Program-made: the position numbers and the translations under genes
Part shown: one piece after another, positions 9,069 through 18,176 of the stretch
Layout of the letters: every line of letters starts with the position of its first letter
Numbering within the stretch: position 1 is the stretch's first letter
Notes under the pieces: generated by a model
The model's input: the letters and a program-made list of their open reading frames with translations, nothing else
Databases searched by the model: none
What the model was told of the DNA's origin: nothing
Source of the DNA: Mycobacterium spongiae
GTDB taxonomy: Bacteria; Actinomycetota; Actinomycetes; Mycobacteriales; Mycobacteriaceae
NCBI RefSeq assembly: GCF_018278905.1
Contig: NZ_CP046600.1
Location: 3,038,001 to 3,102,000, forward strand
DNA length: 64,000 bases
Direction of reading: 5' to 3'

Positions 9069-9081
9069 CGTCACCGTGACG
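9069..9081. promoter_or_regulatory. 13-bp dyad CGTCACCGTGACG (copy 3 of 3), SDR promoter
   Basis: CGTCAC-C-GTGACG is perfect, and the symmetry extends outward (ATTA on the left, CAAT on the right) to 21 bp with a single mismatch. It lies about 70 bp upstream of the SDR start on the minus strand, the expected place for a repressor operator. The cognate TetR-type regulator is not identified. Confidence 0.6.
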
Positions 9082-9105
9082 CAATGACCAGCCGCTCGCC
9101 TAGCT

Positions 9106-9179
9106 CGTTGCCGGCGTTCACTGCCGCCTCCACGCCGCCCTTCTCCGAGTACAGGACTTTGCTGGGCGCGACCTCGGCC
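9106..9179 (-). pseudogene. Partial copy of the cupin gene at 12232-12558
   Basis: About 74 bases match bases 12271-12344, the C-terminal coding part of the small cupin gene, with few differences (for example 20 identical bases CTTCTCCGAGTACAGGACTT against ...GACCT). There is no start and only about 24 codons. Both copies point the same way, and they flank the PE_PGRS gene at 9374-12115 as a direct repeat, which suggests a duplication or an insertion at the cupin gene. Confidence 0.75.
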
Positions 9180-9314
9180 TGCCCGCCACCCACACCCTGT
9201 TCCGGGTTCCGCCGCGGGGCGTTCTCCGCATCCAGAAATTGATTTACGAATAATGATTCGTGAAACGCTTGCGGACAGGCCTAGTTGTCATTTATTGTCA
9301 CGATTAGGGTAACG

Positions 9315-9348
9315 ATCTTGTTAACCCACGTAATCATCTTGTAAACCC
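9315..9348. repeat. Direct repeat before the PE_PGRS gene
   Basis: ATCTTGTTAACCC (9315-9327) and ATCTTGTAAACCC (9336-9348) match in 12 of 13 bases with starts 21 bp apart, two helical turns. They lie 26-60 bp before the PE_PGRS start, where an activator or repressor would bind. A TTGTCA pair 10 bp apart sits just upstream. The binding factor is unknown. Confidence 0.45.
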
Positions 9349-9373
9349 CCCAATTGGGCGATGGGAGTCTGAT

Positions 9374-12115
9374 ATGGCGTTTGTGATCGCAGCACCGGAG
9401 CTGGTGGCAGCGGCGGCCGGGGATCTCGAAGGTATTGCTTCGACGATCAGCGCCGCCAACTCTGCGGCAGCGATCCAGACGACAGGAATGGCGGCAGCGG
9501 CCGCAGATGAGGTGTCCGCAGCCATCGCGGCTTTGTTTTCTGGGCATGGCGAGGCCTATCAAGCGGTGAGCGCCCAGGCAGCGGCGTTTCATCAGCAGTT
9601 CGTGCACGCCTTGAGCGGCGGCGCGTTCTCCTATGCGAGTGCCGAGGCCGCCAACGTCCAGCAGAATCTGCTGAACGCAGTGAACGCCCCAACCCTGACG
9701 CTGCTGGGGCGCCCGCTGATCGGTAACGGCGCCGATGGGGCGCCGGGCACCGGGACCGGCGCCGGCGGGAACGGCGCGCCCGGCGGACTGTTATTCGGCA
9801 ACGGCGGCAACGGCGGTGCCGGCGGGTCCAGCGGCGGGGCCGGCGGTAATGGTGGGGCCGCTGGGTTGATCGGCAACGGCGGTGCCGGCGGGCTCGGCGG
9901 CGGGAACGCGGCGGGTGCTGGCGGGGCGGGCGGTATCGGTGGGGCCGGCGGGTGGCTGTATGGCAACGGCGGTGTTGGCGGTGCCGGCGGGATCGGCACT
10001 ACATCTGTCGGCGCCGGCGGGGCCGGTGGCAGCGCGGTGCTGTTCGGCAACGGCGGTCACGGCGGGAGTGGGCCTTCTGGCGGCAGCGCCGGCCAGGCTG
10101 GGTTGGTGGTCGGTGACGGTGGCAATGCAGGGGCTGGGTCTGGGCTGCGCGGCGCGGACGCCGGGCTGTTCGGAAACGCAGGTGCCGGTGGGTCCAGCGA
10201 TTCGGGCGCCGGCGGCAGGGGCGGCAATGCCATGATCGGCAACGGCGGAAACGGCGGGTCGAGCAGCAACGGTGCCGGCGGCGACGGCGGGAATACCATG
10301 TTCGGCAACGGTGGTGCCGGCGGCTCGGCCGGTGGTACCACCGGCTTCGACGGTGGTGCCGGCGGCAGCGTTGGGCTCGTGGGCTTCGGCGGCGACGGGG
10401 GGGCCGGCGGTGCCGGCGATTCGGCTGCGTTCTCCTTTGTCAGGACAGGCGGTGCCGGTGGTGCCGGCGGCGACGCCGGGCTGCTGTTCGGCGACGGCGG
10501 TACCGGTGGGGCCGGAGGCAGCGGTGGTGAGGGTGGAACTGCGTCCGCCGGCGGTATTGGCGGTGCCGGCGGGGCTGGCGGCAACGCCAGCTTGATCGGC
10601 AACGGTGGGGCCGGTGGTGCGGGCGGCACCGGCGGCAATAACGCGGCCATCCTAGAAGGCGGTGGGGCCGGCGGGGCCGGCGGTGCTGGCGGCACCTCGG
10701 GGCTGCTGTTCGGTAACGGCGGGGCCGGCGGCAACGGTGGGAACGGTGGGGCTACCAGCGACGACGCAGTTGTCGCTGCCGAGGGCGGTGCCGGCGGCGC
10801 CGGCGGCAACGGCTTCTTGATCGGACACGGTGGGGCCGGCGGTTCCGGCGGCACCGGCGGGGAGCACGTCGGTGCCAACGGTGGCGGCGGTAAAGGTGGG
10901 GCCGCCGGGGACGGCGGCAACGGCGGATTGTTGTACGGCGACGGCGCGACCGGCGGCAACGGTGGGGACGGCGGGGACGGTGGGGACGGTCCGGGTGGGG
11001 ACGGTGCTGACGGTGGTAAGGGAGGCAACGCCGCTCTCATCGGTAACGGTGGCAACGGTGGAGCCGGTGGGTCCGGTGGGTTCGGCTCTCCGACCGGAAC
11101 CGACGGAACGGGCGGTGCCGCGGGCACCGGCGGGCTGTTCGGTCAAGGTGGGATGCCCGGTGCAGCTGCCGCAAGCGCCCTAGCCCTCCCGAGCCTCGGC
11201 GCTATCCCCGGCCTTGAGGCTGTCCCCGGCCTCAGCGGCCTTGGCTCTGTCTTCGGGCCCTACGAGAATCTCGTCACCAACACAGTCGCCAACCTGGACA
11301 GCATCGGCGCTGACTGGGCGGCCAACCCAGCGCCCTTCCTGCAACAGCTCGCTAGCAACCAATTCGGCATCGCCGAGCTGATCGGAACGTCGCTCGCGAA
11401 TGCGTCCAGAGACTTCGCTATCGGGCTGGCCGGCGTGCCGCCGGCCCTCCAGGCGGCCTTCCAAGCCCTCGTGGCGGGCAACATCACCGGCGCGGTGGGC
11501 GAACTGGGCGACGCGCTGATCAGTATCTTCTTCACTGGTCTGGACGCAACTGACTTGTCGAACATTCAGCTGCAGGGTGTCGTGGGAGACTTGCTGCCCA
11601 TCGTGGGCGTTCCCGCAGAATTTGGACAGAACGCGATCAATGTGCTCGCCGCACTCACCGACACGAACATTTCGTTCGATATCGGAACTTTGTCGATGGA
11701 GTTCGGGCTTCCCCTGGCGATGGGTCTCAACGCGATAGGTTCGCCGATCACGACAGCTTTCGCGGTTGCCGACAGCGCGGCAGCATTTGCCGGCGCCGTA
11801 GAGGCCGGAAATCTGGAGGCGGCAGTCGCCGCACTGGTCGGGGCTCCCGCCAACATCGCGAACGGCTTCCTCAATGGCGAAGCCACATTGGAGTTGCCGC
11901 TACCGCCGTCGCTGGCGCCGATCCCCGGAGCAGATTCGATTACGGCCAACATTCCCGTGGGAGGTATTCTCACCCCGCTCAAGAACTTCTCGGCTACGGT
12001 CGTGTTCGGGGGTGCCCCGCTTACCCTTCCCCTCACTGGCACGACCGCTGGTGGCATCATTCCCGCACTGGTGAACTACTTGCCCGAACAGCTCGCCATT
12101 GCGATCGGCAAGTAG
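9374..12115 (+). CDS. PE_PGRS family protein with a C-terminal domain
   Basis: A 913-residue secreted/cell-surface protein. Residues 1-100 are a PE domain ([20 protein letters not shown]) with the ESX secretion signal YxxxE at Y87-E91. The [11 protein letters not shown] linker follows, then a Gly-Gly-Ala/Asn PGRS array to about residue 597. Residues 598-913 are not PGRS: a globular, hydrophobic domain ending with [11 protein letters not shown] and [10 protein letters not shown] motifs that recur at the C-termini of some PE/PPE proteins. Export through ESX-5 is expected from family knowledge. GGGAG lies before the ATG. Function unknown; PE_PGRS proteins often face the host or the outer membrane. 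Confidence 0.93.
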   Translation: MAFVIAAPELVAAAAGDLEGIASTISAANSAAAIQTTGMAAAAADEVSAAIAALFSGHGEAYQAVSAQAAAFHQQFVHALSGGAFSYASAEAANVQQNLLNAVNAPTLTLLGRPLIGNGADGAPGTGTGAGGNGAPGGLLFGNGGNGGAGGSSGGAGGNGGAAGLIGNGGAGGLGGGNAAGAGGAGGIGGAGGWLYGNGGVGGAGGIGTTSVGAGGAGGSAVLFGNGGHGGSGPSGGSAGQAGLVVGDGGNAGAGSGLRGADAGLFGNAGAGGSSDSGAGGRGGNAMIGNGGNGGSSSNGAGGDGGNTMFGNGGAGGSAGGTTGFDGGAGGSVGLVGFGGDGGAGGAGDSAAFSFVRTGGAGGAGGDAGLLFGDGGTGGAGGSGGEGGTASAGGIGGAGGAGGNASLIGNGGAGGAGGTGGNNAAILEGGGAGGAGGAGGTSGLLFGNGGAGGNGGNGGATSDDAVVAAEGGAGGAGGNGFLIGHGGAGGSGGTGGEHVGANGGGGKGGAAGDGGNGGLLYGDGATGGNGGDGGDGGDGPGGDGADGGKGGNAALIGNGGNGGAGGSGGFGSPTGTDGTGGAAGTGGLFGQGGMPGAAAASALALPSLGAIPGLEAVPGLSGLGSVFGPYENLVTNTVANLDSIGADWAANPAPFLQQLASNQFGIAELIGTSLANASRDFAIGLAGVPPALQAAFQALVAGNITGAVGELGDALISIFFTGLDATDLSNIQLQGVVGDLLPIVGVPAEFGQNAINVLAALTDTNISFDIGTLSMEFGLPLAMGLNAIGSPITTAFAVADSAAAFAGAVEAGNLEAAVAALVGAPANIANGFLNGEATLELPLPPSLAPIPGADSITANIPVGGILTPLKNFSATVVFGGAPLTLPLTGTTAGGIIPALVNYLPEQLAIAIGK

Positions 12116-12136
12116 TCGCGGAGTCGCGTGGGTAGG

Positions 12137-12153
12137 GCCGGCGTCTCGCCGGC
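12137..12153. terminator. GC-rich hairpin after PE_PGRS
   Basis: GCCGGCG (12137-12143), loop TCT, CGCCGGC (12147-12153) is a perfect 7-bp stem 22 bases after the PE_PGRS stop. There is no T-run after it, which is common for mycobacterial hairpins. It also lies between convergent genes and could serve the cupin side. Confidence 0.4.
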
Positions 12154-12231
12154 GTCGTGGAAGTGAGCGCGGCGCCCGTATCAGTCAGAGCGCACCCGGC
12201 GAGCGCCTTGAGGTGACAGCTCTAGCGGCAC

Positions 12232-12558
12232 TCAGTCCTTGAGCTCCACGATGATCTCGTAGAACTCTTCGCTGCCGGTGTTCACTGCCGCCTCGACGCC
12301 GCCCTTCTCCGAGTACAGGACCTTGCCGGGCGTGACCTCGGCTTCGAGCCGTTGGCCAGCGTATTCGGCCCAGGCGCCCTTGCACTCCGGTTCGAAGTCC
12401 GCCGCGACGCGGTCGCCACGGATCTGGATCGTCAGGTAGTCACGTTTGTGTTCATGGATCGGCTCCTTTTGTCCGGGAGCAAGTCTCATATCCCACACCG
12501 CCACCCGCTCGTTTTCGAACAGCAAATTGCTACCGACATTGCCACGAGCCTTCGCCAC
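12232..12558 (-). CDS. Small single-domain cupin protein
   Basis: A 108-residue beta-barrel protein. The cupin metal motif is visible as PIHEHKRDYLTIQIRGD (H-x-H then a downstream strand), preceded by ENERVAVWDMRLAPGQ, a typical cupin start. No second domain. Such proteins bind a metal and act as small isomerases, dioxygenases or ligand binders; the sequence does not say which. It follows the acyl-CoA dehydrogenase gene by about 100 bp on the same strand and may be the last gene of that operon. A 74-bp copy of its 3' part lies at 9106-9179. Confidence 0.8.
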   Translation of the reverse strand: MAKARGNVGSNLLFENERVAVWDMRLAPGQKEPIHEHKRDYLTIQIRGDRVAADFEPECKGAWAEYAGQRLEAEVTPGKVLYSEKGGVEAAVNTGSEEFYEIIVELKD

Positions 12559-12662
12559 GGGTCCTCCTCAGTGGCAGGAAAACAGTAGTTTTGATCTTAT
12601 GATCATCGTTTTTTCTAGACAAGACATAGTTGTAGATGGTCCTAGCAGCGGATACGGCTCAG

Positions 12663-13763
12663 TTACGCGATCACCTCTCGACCGTTGGTCAGGTCGGACA
12701 CGACAACCCGGGCATGCTCGAGTCCGCTTCCGAGGGTGAACTGCCACCGTTTGGCGGCCCGTGTGAAGAGGTGCACGTCGGCCTCGAGCATGAAGCCGAT
12801 GCCGGCATGGACCTCATGAGCGCAATGGACCATGATCTGGGCGGTCTTCGCGGCTTGCATCCGCATCAACGCCACGGGCCCCGCGGCCGACTCGCCGCTG
12901 TCCAGGCCGGCGGCGGCGGCGCGGGCGAAGGCAGACGTCACGTGGATATTCACCGCGATATCGGTACACAGGTATTGCACCGCCTGGAAGCGGCCAATCG
13001 GGCCGCCGAACTGCTCGCGATCCGTGGCGAATCGAACCGTCTTGTCCAGCAAGGCACAACCCGCCCCGTACATCTCGGCGACCTGCAGCACCGCGGCCCG
13101 CTGCAGCACCAGCTCGCAGATCCGGTCAGCGCGAGGCCCTGCGGCCAGCTCGCGAAACCCGGTCGTATCGACACCGTCGAAGCACACGGCACCCTGCGGG
13201 TAGCCCGCGATATTGGGCAGCGGTTCGACGCGCAGCCCCGGCGTGGTGGCCGGCACTGCCAGGATCCGTTGTGCCCCATCCCCACACACGCCCACCAGAA
13301 ATTCGTCGGCGCGGTCGGCATACGGAACGAACATTGCTGTGCCCGCCAAGCGGGAGCCGCGAGCACGGATCGGCGCAGTGCGCGAAGCCAGCAGGGAATC
13401 GAACAGAACCGGAATCGACAGGTGACCCGGGCTGTCGTCGCGGGCGGACCGGGGCTGGCGGCTCAACGTACGAAGCTCATGTGCGCTCAGAGCCGGCAGC
13501 AGCGGCGTAACGGCAAGGGCGCGGCCCAATTCCACGAAAAGCCCCGCGATGCTGGCCAACGTTGCTGCCTCCGGGTCGCTGGCCGCGGGATCAGTGGCCG
13601 TGGCCCATCCCAGGGTTGCCAATTGCTGCCACAGTTCCGGACGATCACACGGGCCAGCTTCGCTCGATGCGGCCTCGGTTGATCCCTCGCAGAGGCGCCG
13701 GGTGGTCTCGGCGAAGACGTCGAAGTCGGCTCCCCAGGTCAGCTCCATCGCAGGCGCCGTCAT
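12663..13763 (-). CDS. Acyl-CoA dehydrogenase subunit (FadE-like, partner of next gene)
   Basis: A 366-residue acyl-CoA dehydrogenase-fold protein. The C-terminal helical domain carries the family signature FATDREQFGGPIGRFQAVQY, where the Arg-Gln-Phe contacts FAD. The N-terminal half is divergent. ATG 13763 overlaps the upstream gene stop in ATGA, so the two are translationally coupled. In mycobacterial steroid catabolism such adjacent divergent pairs (ChsE1-ChsE2, FadE26-27) form alpha2-beta2 dehydrogenases acting on bulky CoA esters; the same is inferred here. Last or next-to-last gene of the leftward operon from 18748. Confidence 0.88.
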   Translation of the reverse strand: MTAPAMELTWGADFDVFAETTRRLCEGSTEAASSEAGPCDRPELWQQLATLGWATATDPAASDPEAATLASIAGLFVELGRALAVTPLLPALSAHELRTLSRQPRSARDDSPGHLSIPVLFDSLLASRTAPIRARGSRLAGTAMFVPYADRADEFLVGVCGDGAQRILAVPATTPGLRVEPLPNIAGYPQGAVCFDGVDTTGFRELAAGPRADRICELVLQRAAVLQVAEMYGAGCALLDKTVRFATDREQFGGPIGRFQAVQYLCTDIAVNIHVTSAFARAAAAGLDSGESAAGPVALMRMQAAKTAQIMVHCAHEVHAGIGFMLEADVHLFTRAAKRWQFTLGSGLEHARVVVSDLTNGREVIA

Positions 13764-14923
13764 CGTGGCAATCCCAAGCCCCGAGTCGCCAGCACCATGC
13801 GCTTCACTTGGGGCGTTCCCCCAGCGTGGTTGGCGAAGGACTGCCGGTACCACGCCTCCGGGGCTCCATCCAGGGGCGCGCGCCCGCTGTCGCGAGTCAG
13901 CTGACTGGTCGGCCCCAGCACCTCGTCAAAGATTTGGGCGAACAACGGTTCCCACTCTTTGGCAACTACGGGAAGCACTCCCCCGTCGTACGGCGACCTC
14001 CGACCAGCCTGGGTGTTGCCGATCTGCTCATAGGCGAGCAAGCGTTGTCCCTGCACCATGCGCGCGAGCTCGGCGAGCCTGACGATGACGTCCGGCTGCT
14101 CGATCAGTGGCCCGTCCGCGCCGTGGGTGACCGTGCAGTAGTCGATCAACCTCTTCAGCCGCGCTTCCTGGACCGCATAGATCGGCTCCACGCCGCCCGA
14201 GGCGTAGAACGCGTTCATGATGTAGCCCCAGCCGCGACCGACCTCACCGATCAGAGCGTTCGCCCCAACCCTGACGTGGTCGAGGTAGGTCGTTGACTGA
14301 ACTCCGCCACCGAAGTTGCGCATCGGGTGCAACGTCACTCCTGGCGCTCGCAGGTCGACGCAGAAGATACTGATCGCCTTGCTCGGAGACGACTCCGGTG
14401 AGGTCCGTGCCGCCACATAGAGCATGTCCGACATGGGTCCCCAGGAGGTGTAGGCCTTCTGTCCGGTGATCACCCAGTCGGTGCCCGCACGCACGGCCGT
14501 GGTGCGCAGCGAGCTGAGATCCGATCCGGCGTCCGGTTCAGTGAGCCCTTCGGCCCACAGGGTTTTCATCGACGCGATGTCGGGCAGCAGGCGGCGCTTC
14601 TGCTCCTCGGTGCCGCCCACCAGCAGGGTGCCGGCAACCAGGAACGTCCCGACGCTGTTCACCATCGGGGCATCGGCCGCGGCGAGTTCTTCGAGTAACA
14701 CCAGCTGGTCTTGGAGGCTTCGTCCCGCCCCGCCGTATTCGGTTGGCCAGGTCAGTCCTATCCATCCCTGTGCCGCGACCTTGCGGGAGAACGCGACCGC
14801 GATATCCCATTGCTCTGGTGAGTCGTCGAACTCGGTGTTGAAGGCGTGCTCTGGCGGGAGTTCGGCAGCCAGGAAGTCTCTGACTTCCTGCCGCCACGCG
14901 TCCGTGTCGGTCACTGGGCTCAC
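13760..14923 (-). CDS. Acyl-CoA dehydrogenase subunit (FadE-like)
   Basis: A 387-residue acyl-CoA dehydrogenase: N-terminal helical domain (WRQEVRDFLAAELPPEHAF, GWIGLTWPTEYGG), the FAD/substrate motif TEPDAGSDLSSLRTTA, the beta-domain signature with HPMRNFGGGVQSTTYLDHV, and a C-terminal helical domain ending in MVLATRGLGLPR. It introduces an alpha-beta double bond into an acyl-CoA and passes electrons to ETF. GTG 14923 overlaps the Rieske gene stop as GTGA; a longer frame upstream has no support. It probably forms a heteromer with the following gene product. Confidence 0.9.
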   Translation of the reverse strand: MSPVTDTDAWRQEVRDFLAAELPPEHAFNTEFDDSPEQWDIAVAFSRKVAAQGWIGLTWPTEYGGAGRSLQDQLVLLEELAAADAPMVNSVGTFLVAGTLLVGGTEEQKRRLLPDIASMKTLWAEGLTEPDAGSDLSSLRTTAVRAGTDWVITGQKAYTSWGPMSDMLYVAARTSPESSPSKAISIFCVDLRAPGVTLHPMRNFGGGVQSTTYLDHVRVGANALIGEVGRGWGYIMNAFYASGGVEPIYAVQEARLKRLIDYCTVTHGADGPLIEQPDVIVRLAELARMVQGQRLLAYEQIGNTQAGRRSPYDGGVLPVVAKEWEPLFAQIFDEVLGPTSQLTRDSGRAPLDGAPEAWYRQSFANHAGGTPQVKRMVLATRGLGLPR

Positions 14924-15948
14924 CGCATCTCGCGCCCTGCGCCGGCGAGTTCGGCAGACCGGTCGTCGCTGGGCGGGTAGAAACCACGCGCCCATTGGCG
15001 GATGTCCTTGAACCCGGACGCCTCCGCAGTCGCCAGCACGGGTGGGTCCGTATACCGTTGGTGCTCCCAGATGTTGAGGTCCGCCTGGACCTGAGCAATG
15101 GCGCTGCGCTGGCGGCGGCTCAGCAGAACACGCTGCGGGTCGTCGGCGGTGTCAACCCAAGCGGTGAAGCGAAGCTCTGCCACGTTGTCGTCGATCGGCG
15201 TTGGAGCGGTAAGGCTGCACACGCTGCCGGTGCCCCACGCGTGTGCGTAGGACAGTCCGAGCCCGACGAGGTGGGCTTGCAGGCCGCCCTCGACCCGACG
15301 GGCTTGTTGGGTGTCTGGGTCTTGGACGGCGAATTCCATGGACATGGTGGTCTGGAAGGTCCAGTCGTCGAACGAACGGCGACGGATCGTGGGGGCGTTG
15401 TCGGCCCTATGCACGAATGTGAAGTGGGCGACGTCGACGCCGTTCTCGACGACGAACTGTGGGTGCAGGGTCAGGTCCCTGCGGTGCAGTGTGCCCTCCG
15501 GGTAGGGGTCCTGATACATCGCGGGGTCGCCAGCACTCTCGAAGAGCTGGAAGAGATCTGGCACCTCACACAGGGGCGGGCGACCCTCGGTGTCGTGCCA
15601 GGCGTAGATCACGCCGTTGCGCTCGGCCACTGGCCAGACCTTGACCCGCCGCTTGGTGACCCGATTCTGGTAGGGGATGCAGACATTGCGGCCGTCCGGG
15701 CCCCACTGCCAGCCGTGGAACGGGCATTGGATGTCCTCGCCGCGCACCTGACCGCCATAGCCGAGATGAGCGCCGAGGTGTGGACAATGACCGTCGAGCA
15801 GGGTGAAGGTCCCTGACTCGCTGCGGTAGCCGACGAGTTCCTGGCCGAAGTACTTCAGGGGCCGGATGTCGCCGGGTTGGTACTCGGCCGACCAGCCGAT
15901 CTGGAACCAGCCGGTCGGCTTCATAGAGAGGGTGATCGCGTCGCTCAC
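14920..15948 (-). CDS. Rieske non-heme iron oxygenase, KshA-like
   Basis: A 342-residue oxygenase. The [2Fe-2S] Rieske cluster ligands are C55-x-H57 and C75-x2-H78 (CPHLGAHL, CPFHGW). The mononuclear iron site shows N169-x2-D172-x2-H175-x4-H180 (ENGVDVAHFTFVH), as in 3-ketosteroid 9-alpha-hydroxylase oxygenase KshA. It would hydroxylate a steroid-like or other alicyclic acyl substrate, perhaps a CoA ester as known for KshA. No KshB-type ferredoxin reductase is encoded in the operon. It follows the 2-oxoacid oxidoreductase beta gene by 22 bp. KshA-like is a family statement; the substrate is inferred. Confidence 0.9.
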   Translation of the reverse strand: MSDAITLSMKPTGWFQIGWSAEYQPGDIRPLKYFGQELVGYRSESGTFTLLDGHCPHLGAHLGYGGQVRGEDIQCPFHGWQWGPDGRNVCIPYQNRVTKRRVKVWPVAERNGVIYAWHDTEGRPPLCEVPDLFQLFESAGDPAMYQDPYPEGTLHRRDLTLHPQFVVENGVDVAHFTFVHRADNAPTIRRRSFDDWTFQTTMSMEFAVQDPDTQQARRVEGGLQAHLVGLGLSYAHAWGTGSVCSLTAPTPIDDNVAELRFTAWVDTADDPQRVLLSRRQRSAIAQVQADLNIWEHQRYTDPPVLATAEASGFKDIRQWARGFYPPSDDRSAELAGAGREMR

Positions 15949-15970
15949 GGTCGGTCTCCGATCTGGGGGA

Positions 15971-16786
15971 TCAGTTCTGTCGCGAACCGGCCGTGCGCCG
16001 GTCGCGCACCACCCCGAACCTGTGCGTAGGCTCGATGTTGTCGTTGAGGTACTCGGGGGCTTCGAGGGTGTCGACGAACCACCCGGTCGGGCACATCGTC
16101 AGGATCTCTACGAACGAGCCACCAAGACCGGCCATCTGGACCGAGAGGGCCTCCTTGACCATCTTCTTGGTGCGGGCAACGTTGGTGTGGGTGTTCACCG
16201 CACCCCGTGCCACGTAAGCGGCGCCGTCCAGCCGCGCAATCAGGTCACCGATCACAATCGGGTAGCCGTGCTCGCCGGCGTCGCGGCCTTCCAAGGTGTT
16301 CTTGGTTCGCTGACCGAGGACCGTTGCGGCAGTCATGTGCCCACCCGTCTCACCGAAGACTCCGTTGTTGAGCATGAAGCACGTCACCGACTCCCCACGG
16401 GCCATGGTGTGCAGGACCTCCTGGAGGCCCTCGTTGACCATGTCCCCGTCGCCTTGCACGGTGACGACCAACGACTCGGGCAGCGCTCGCTTGACACCCG
16501 TCGCCACCGATGGCGCACGACCGTGCAAGGCTTGCAGGACTTCGACGTCCAGGTTATTGGAATACGCTGTATAGCAACCGATTCCGAATACAGCGATGCT
16601 CCGCTGGGCTAATCCGAGCTCATCGATAGCCTCCATGACCAGACGCATCGCGATCGGTTCCCCGCACCCGGGACACAGATGGTGTGCCCCTTGGTTAATG
16701 AGCCTGGGCGTGAAGTCGTCCACCAGCCTGGCCGGACGCGTTGGGGCGGTGGTCGAGTCGACGATGGGTAGCGATCGGCCGGTCAC
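15971..16786 (-). CDS. 2-oxoacid:ferredoxin oxidoreductase, beta (TPP) subunit
   Basis: A 271-residue thiamine-diphosphate subunit. C38-P-G-C41-G is the family's cluster motif, and the TPP motif is seen as GDGD at 112-115 followed by NN at 140-141. It binds TPP and, with the alpha subunit, decarboxylates a 2-oxo acid to give an acyl-CoA and reduced ferredoxin. Its start overlaps the alpha stop by four bases. Similar to Vor/Kor-type beta subunits; which oxo acid is used cannot be told. Confidence 0.92.
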   Translation of the reverse strand: MTGRSLPIVDSTTAPTRPARLVDDFTPRLINQGAHHLCPGCGEPIAMRLVMEAIDELGLAQRSIAVFGIGCYTAYSNNLDVEVLQALHGRAPSVATGVKRALPESLVVTVQGDGDMVNEGLQEVLHTMARGESVTCFMLNNGVFGETGGHMTAATVLGQRTKNTLEGRDAGEHGYPIVIGDLIARLDGAAYVARGAVNTHTNVARTKKMVKEALSVQMAGLGGSFVEILTMCPTGWFVDTLEAPEYLNDNIEPTHRFGVVRDRRTAGSRQN

Positions 16787-17898
16787 GTGATCTCCTCCAG
16801 GCAGGCACGGATACGAGCTCGCACGGAGCTGACATCCAGATCGGGGGCGATGCCGAATCCTGAAGAGTCAACGCTGAGTCCACCGATGAATCGCACATCC
16901 GCGCGTTCGAGCACGGCCAGCCTGACATCTTCGATCATCTGGCCCCGGTTGTTCTCGTATACCGCGAAGGCCCGGGGGCCCCGCGCGGCATCGCGAAGAA
17001 TCTGAGTGGGGAACGGGTACAGCGTGATTGGACGGATAAACCCGACGCGGGCTCCGTCAGCCCGAAGAGCGGCGACGGCCTCCCGCACATACTGTGCGAC
17101 GGTTCCGTAGGCGACGACCACCAGGTCCGCGTCCTCGACGAAGCCGCACTCCGCGCGCGGGGCGACCTCACGGCCCATCCGGTCCAGCTCGGCGCCGCGA
17201 CGGCCGTAGAACTCGGCAAGGTCGTAGCCGACGTCGTCGCCCCGCTTGGTGTCGGCCAGCGGAGAGATGAGTTTAGCTCGTCCGGTCCCGCCAGTGGATC
17301 CGTCCAGTCTCCAGCTGCGGTCCGGCTCGGGGCCGAAGTCGAGGCGCTGCACCGACACCGACTGCCAGGTGTGCGCGATGTAGTAGTCGCCCATGACCAG
17401 CACCGGATTGCGCCACAGCGCCGCCAGATGGAAAGCCTCTTGCACCAACTCGACGGCTTCTGCGACGTCGCTGGGCGCCAGCACGATATGGCGATAGTCT
17501 CCGTGTCCACCGCCCCGAGTTGCCTGGAAGTAGTCACCCTGGGCACGCGCCATGTTCAATACGACAAGCGGCAATCGGGCGTAGGTGATCTCGGCAAGAG
17601 ATTCCTGCATGAGGGAAAGGCCTTGCCCGGTCGACCCGGTGGCGGCTGGCACCCCGGTGGCCGCCGCGCCCCAGGCCATACCCACGGCTTCTAGCTCGCT
17701 CTCGGCGTTGATGCACGTACCACCCACGGCGGGAAGGTGTTTGGCCATCCCCTCGAGCACCTCGGTGAACGGAGTCATCGGATATCCAGCGAAGAACCGG
17801 CACCCGGCCACAATCATGGCTTTGGCGATCGCTTCCGACCCCTCCAGGAATTCCAGCTCACCGGTCGCCACGCCGCCATGCTGGTCGACGGTGCTCAC
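16783..17898 (-). CDS. 2-oxoacid:ferredoxin oxidoreductase, alpha subunit
   Basis: A 371-residue alpha subunit: GSEAIAKAMIVAGCRFFAGYP and PMTPFTEVLE at the N-terminus, NAESELEAVGMAWGAAATG and TGSTGQGLSLMQE in the pyrimidine-binding domain, then YGTVAQYVREAV and FIRPITLYPFP in domain II. This matches the four-subunit VOR/KOR layout, in which gamma and alpha are separate chains. Start and stop overlap the neighbours by four bases each, so the subunits are made together in fixed order. Confidence 0.92.
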   Translation of the reverse strand: MSTVDQHGGVATGELEFLEGSEAIAKAMIVAGCRFFAGYPMTPFTEVLEGMAKHLPAVGGTCINAESELEAVGMAWGAAATGVPAATGSTGQGLSLMQESLAEITYARLPLVVLNMARAQGDYFQATRGGGHGDYRHIVLAPSDVAEAVELVQEAFHLAALWRNPVLVMGDYYIAHTWQSVSVQRLDFGPEPDRSWRLDGSTGGTGRAKLISPLADTKRGDDVGYDLAEFYGRRGAELDRMGREVAPRAECGFVEDADLVVVAYGTVAQYVREAVAALRADGARVGFIRPITLYPFPTQILRDAARGPRAFAVYENNRGQMIEDVRLAVLERADVRFIGGLSVDSSGFGIAPDLDVSSVRARIRACLEEIT

Positions 17899-18176
17899 GG
17901 TGAGCCTTCCGGGTGGGACGTGTCGACCTCGTACTCGACGGGCTCGTCATAGCGGTACACCTGGAAGACGAAGTCGGGGCAGATTTGTGAACAGGCCTTG
18001 CATCCAATGCATCCCGCGAGCAACTTCGGATACCGGTATCCCCGGACGTTGACCTCATCGGTCGACATCACCAGCACATCGACCGGGCAGGCGGCCACAC
18101 AAAGATCGCATCCCTTGCATGCGTCCACGTCGATGACGACCGTGCCGGTCGCTTGGATGGTGGCTGGTTCGGTCAC
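17895..18176 (-). CDS. 2-oxoacid:ferredoxin oxidoreductase, delta (2x[4Fe-4S]) subunit
   Basis: A 93-residue ferredoxin-like chain with two complete CxxCxxCxxxCP motifs: C20/C23/C26/C30 and C56/C59/C62/C66. It carries electrons from the TPP centre to the outside acceptor, normally a free ferredoxin. In this operon it could also be the exit point toward the Rieske oxygenase encoded three genes later; that is inference. Overlaps both neighbours by four bases. Confidence 0.92.
   Translation of the reverse strand: MTEPATIQATGTVVIDVDACKGCDLCVAACPVDVLVMSTDEVNVRGYRYPKLLAGCIGCKACSQICPDFVFQVYRYDEPVEYEVDTSHPEGSP

Noticed and set aside
10057..11127. Long proline-rich open frames on the strand opposite the first PE_PGRS gene
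   Set aside because: They are the complement of the Gly-codon repeats (GGC/GCC); no start site, no homology, and the PE_PGRS frame explains the bias.
9720..11160. CRISPR-like or minisatellite array
   Set aside because: The short repeats are in frame, degenerate and encode Gly-Gly-Ala/Asn; there are no unique spacers of constant length.
12636..13682. 348-codon plus-strand frame over the acyl-CoA dehydrogenase gene
   Set aside because: Composition (Arg/Gly/His-rich, no motif) marks it as a shadow of the real minus-strand gene.
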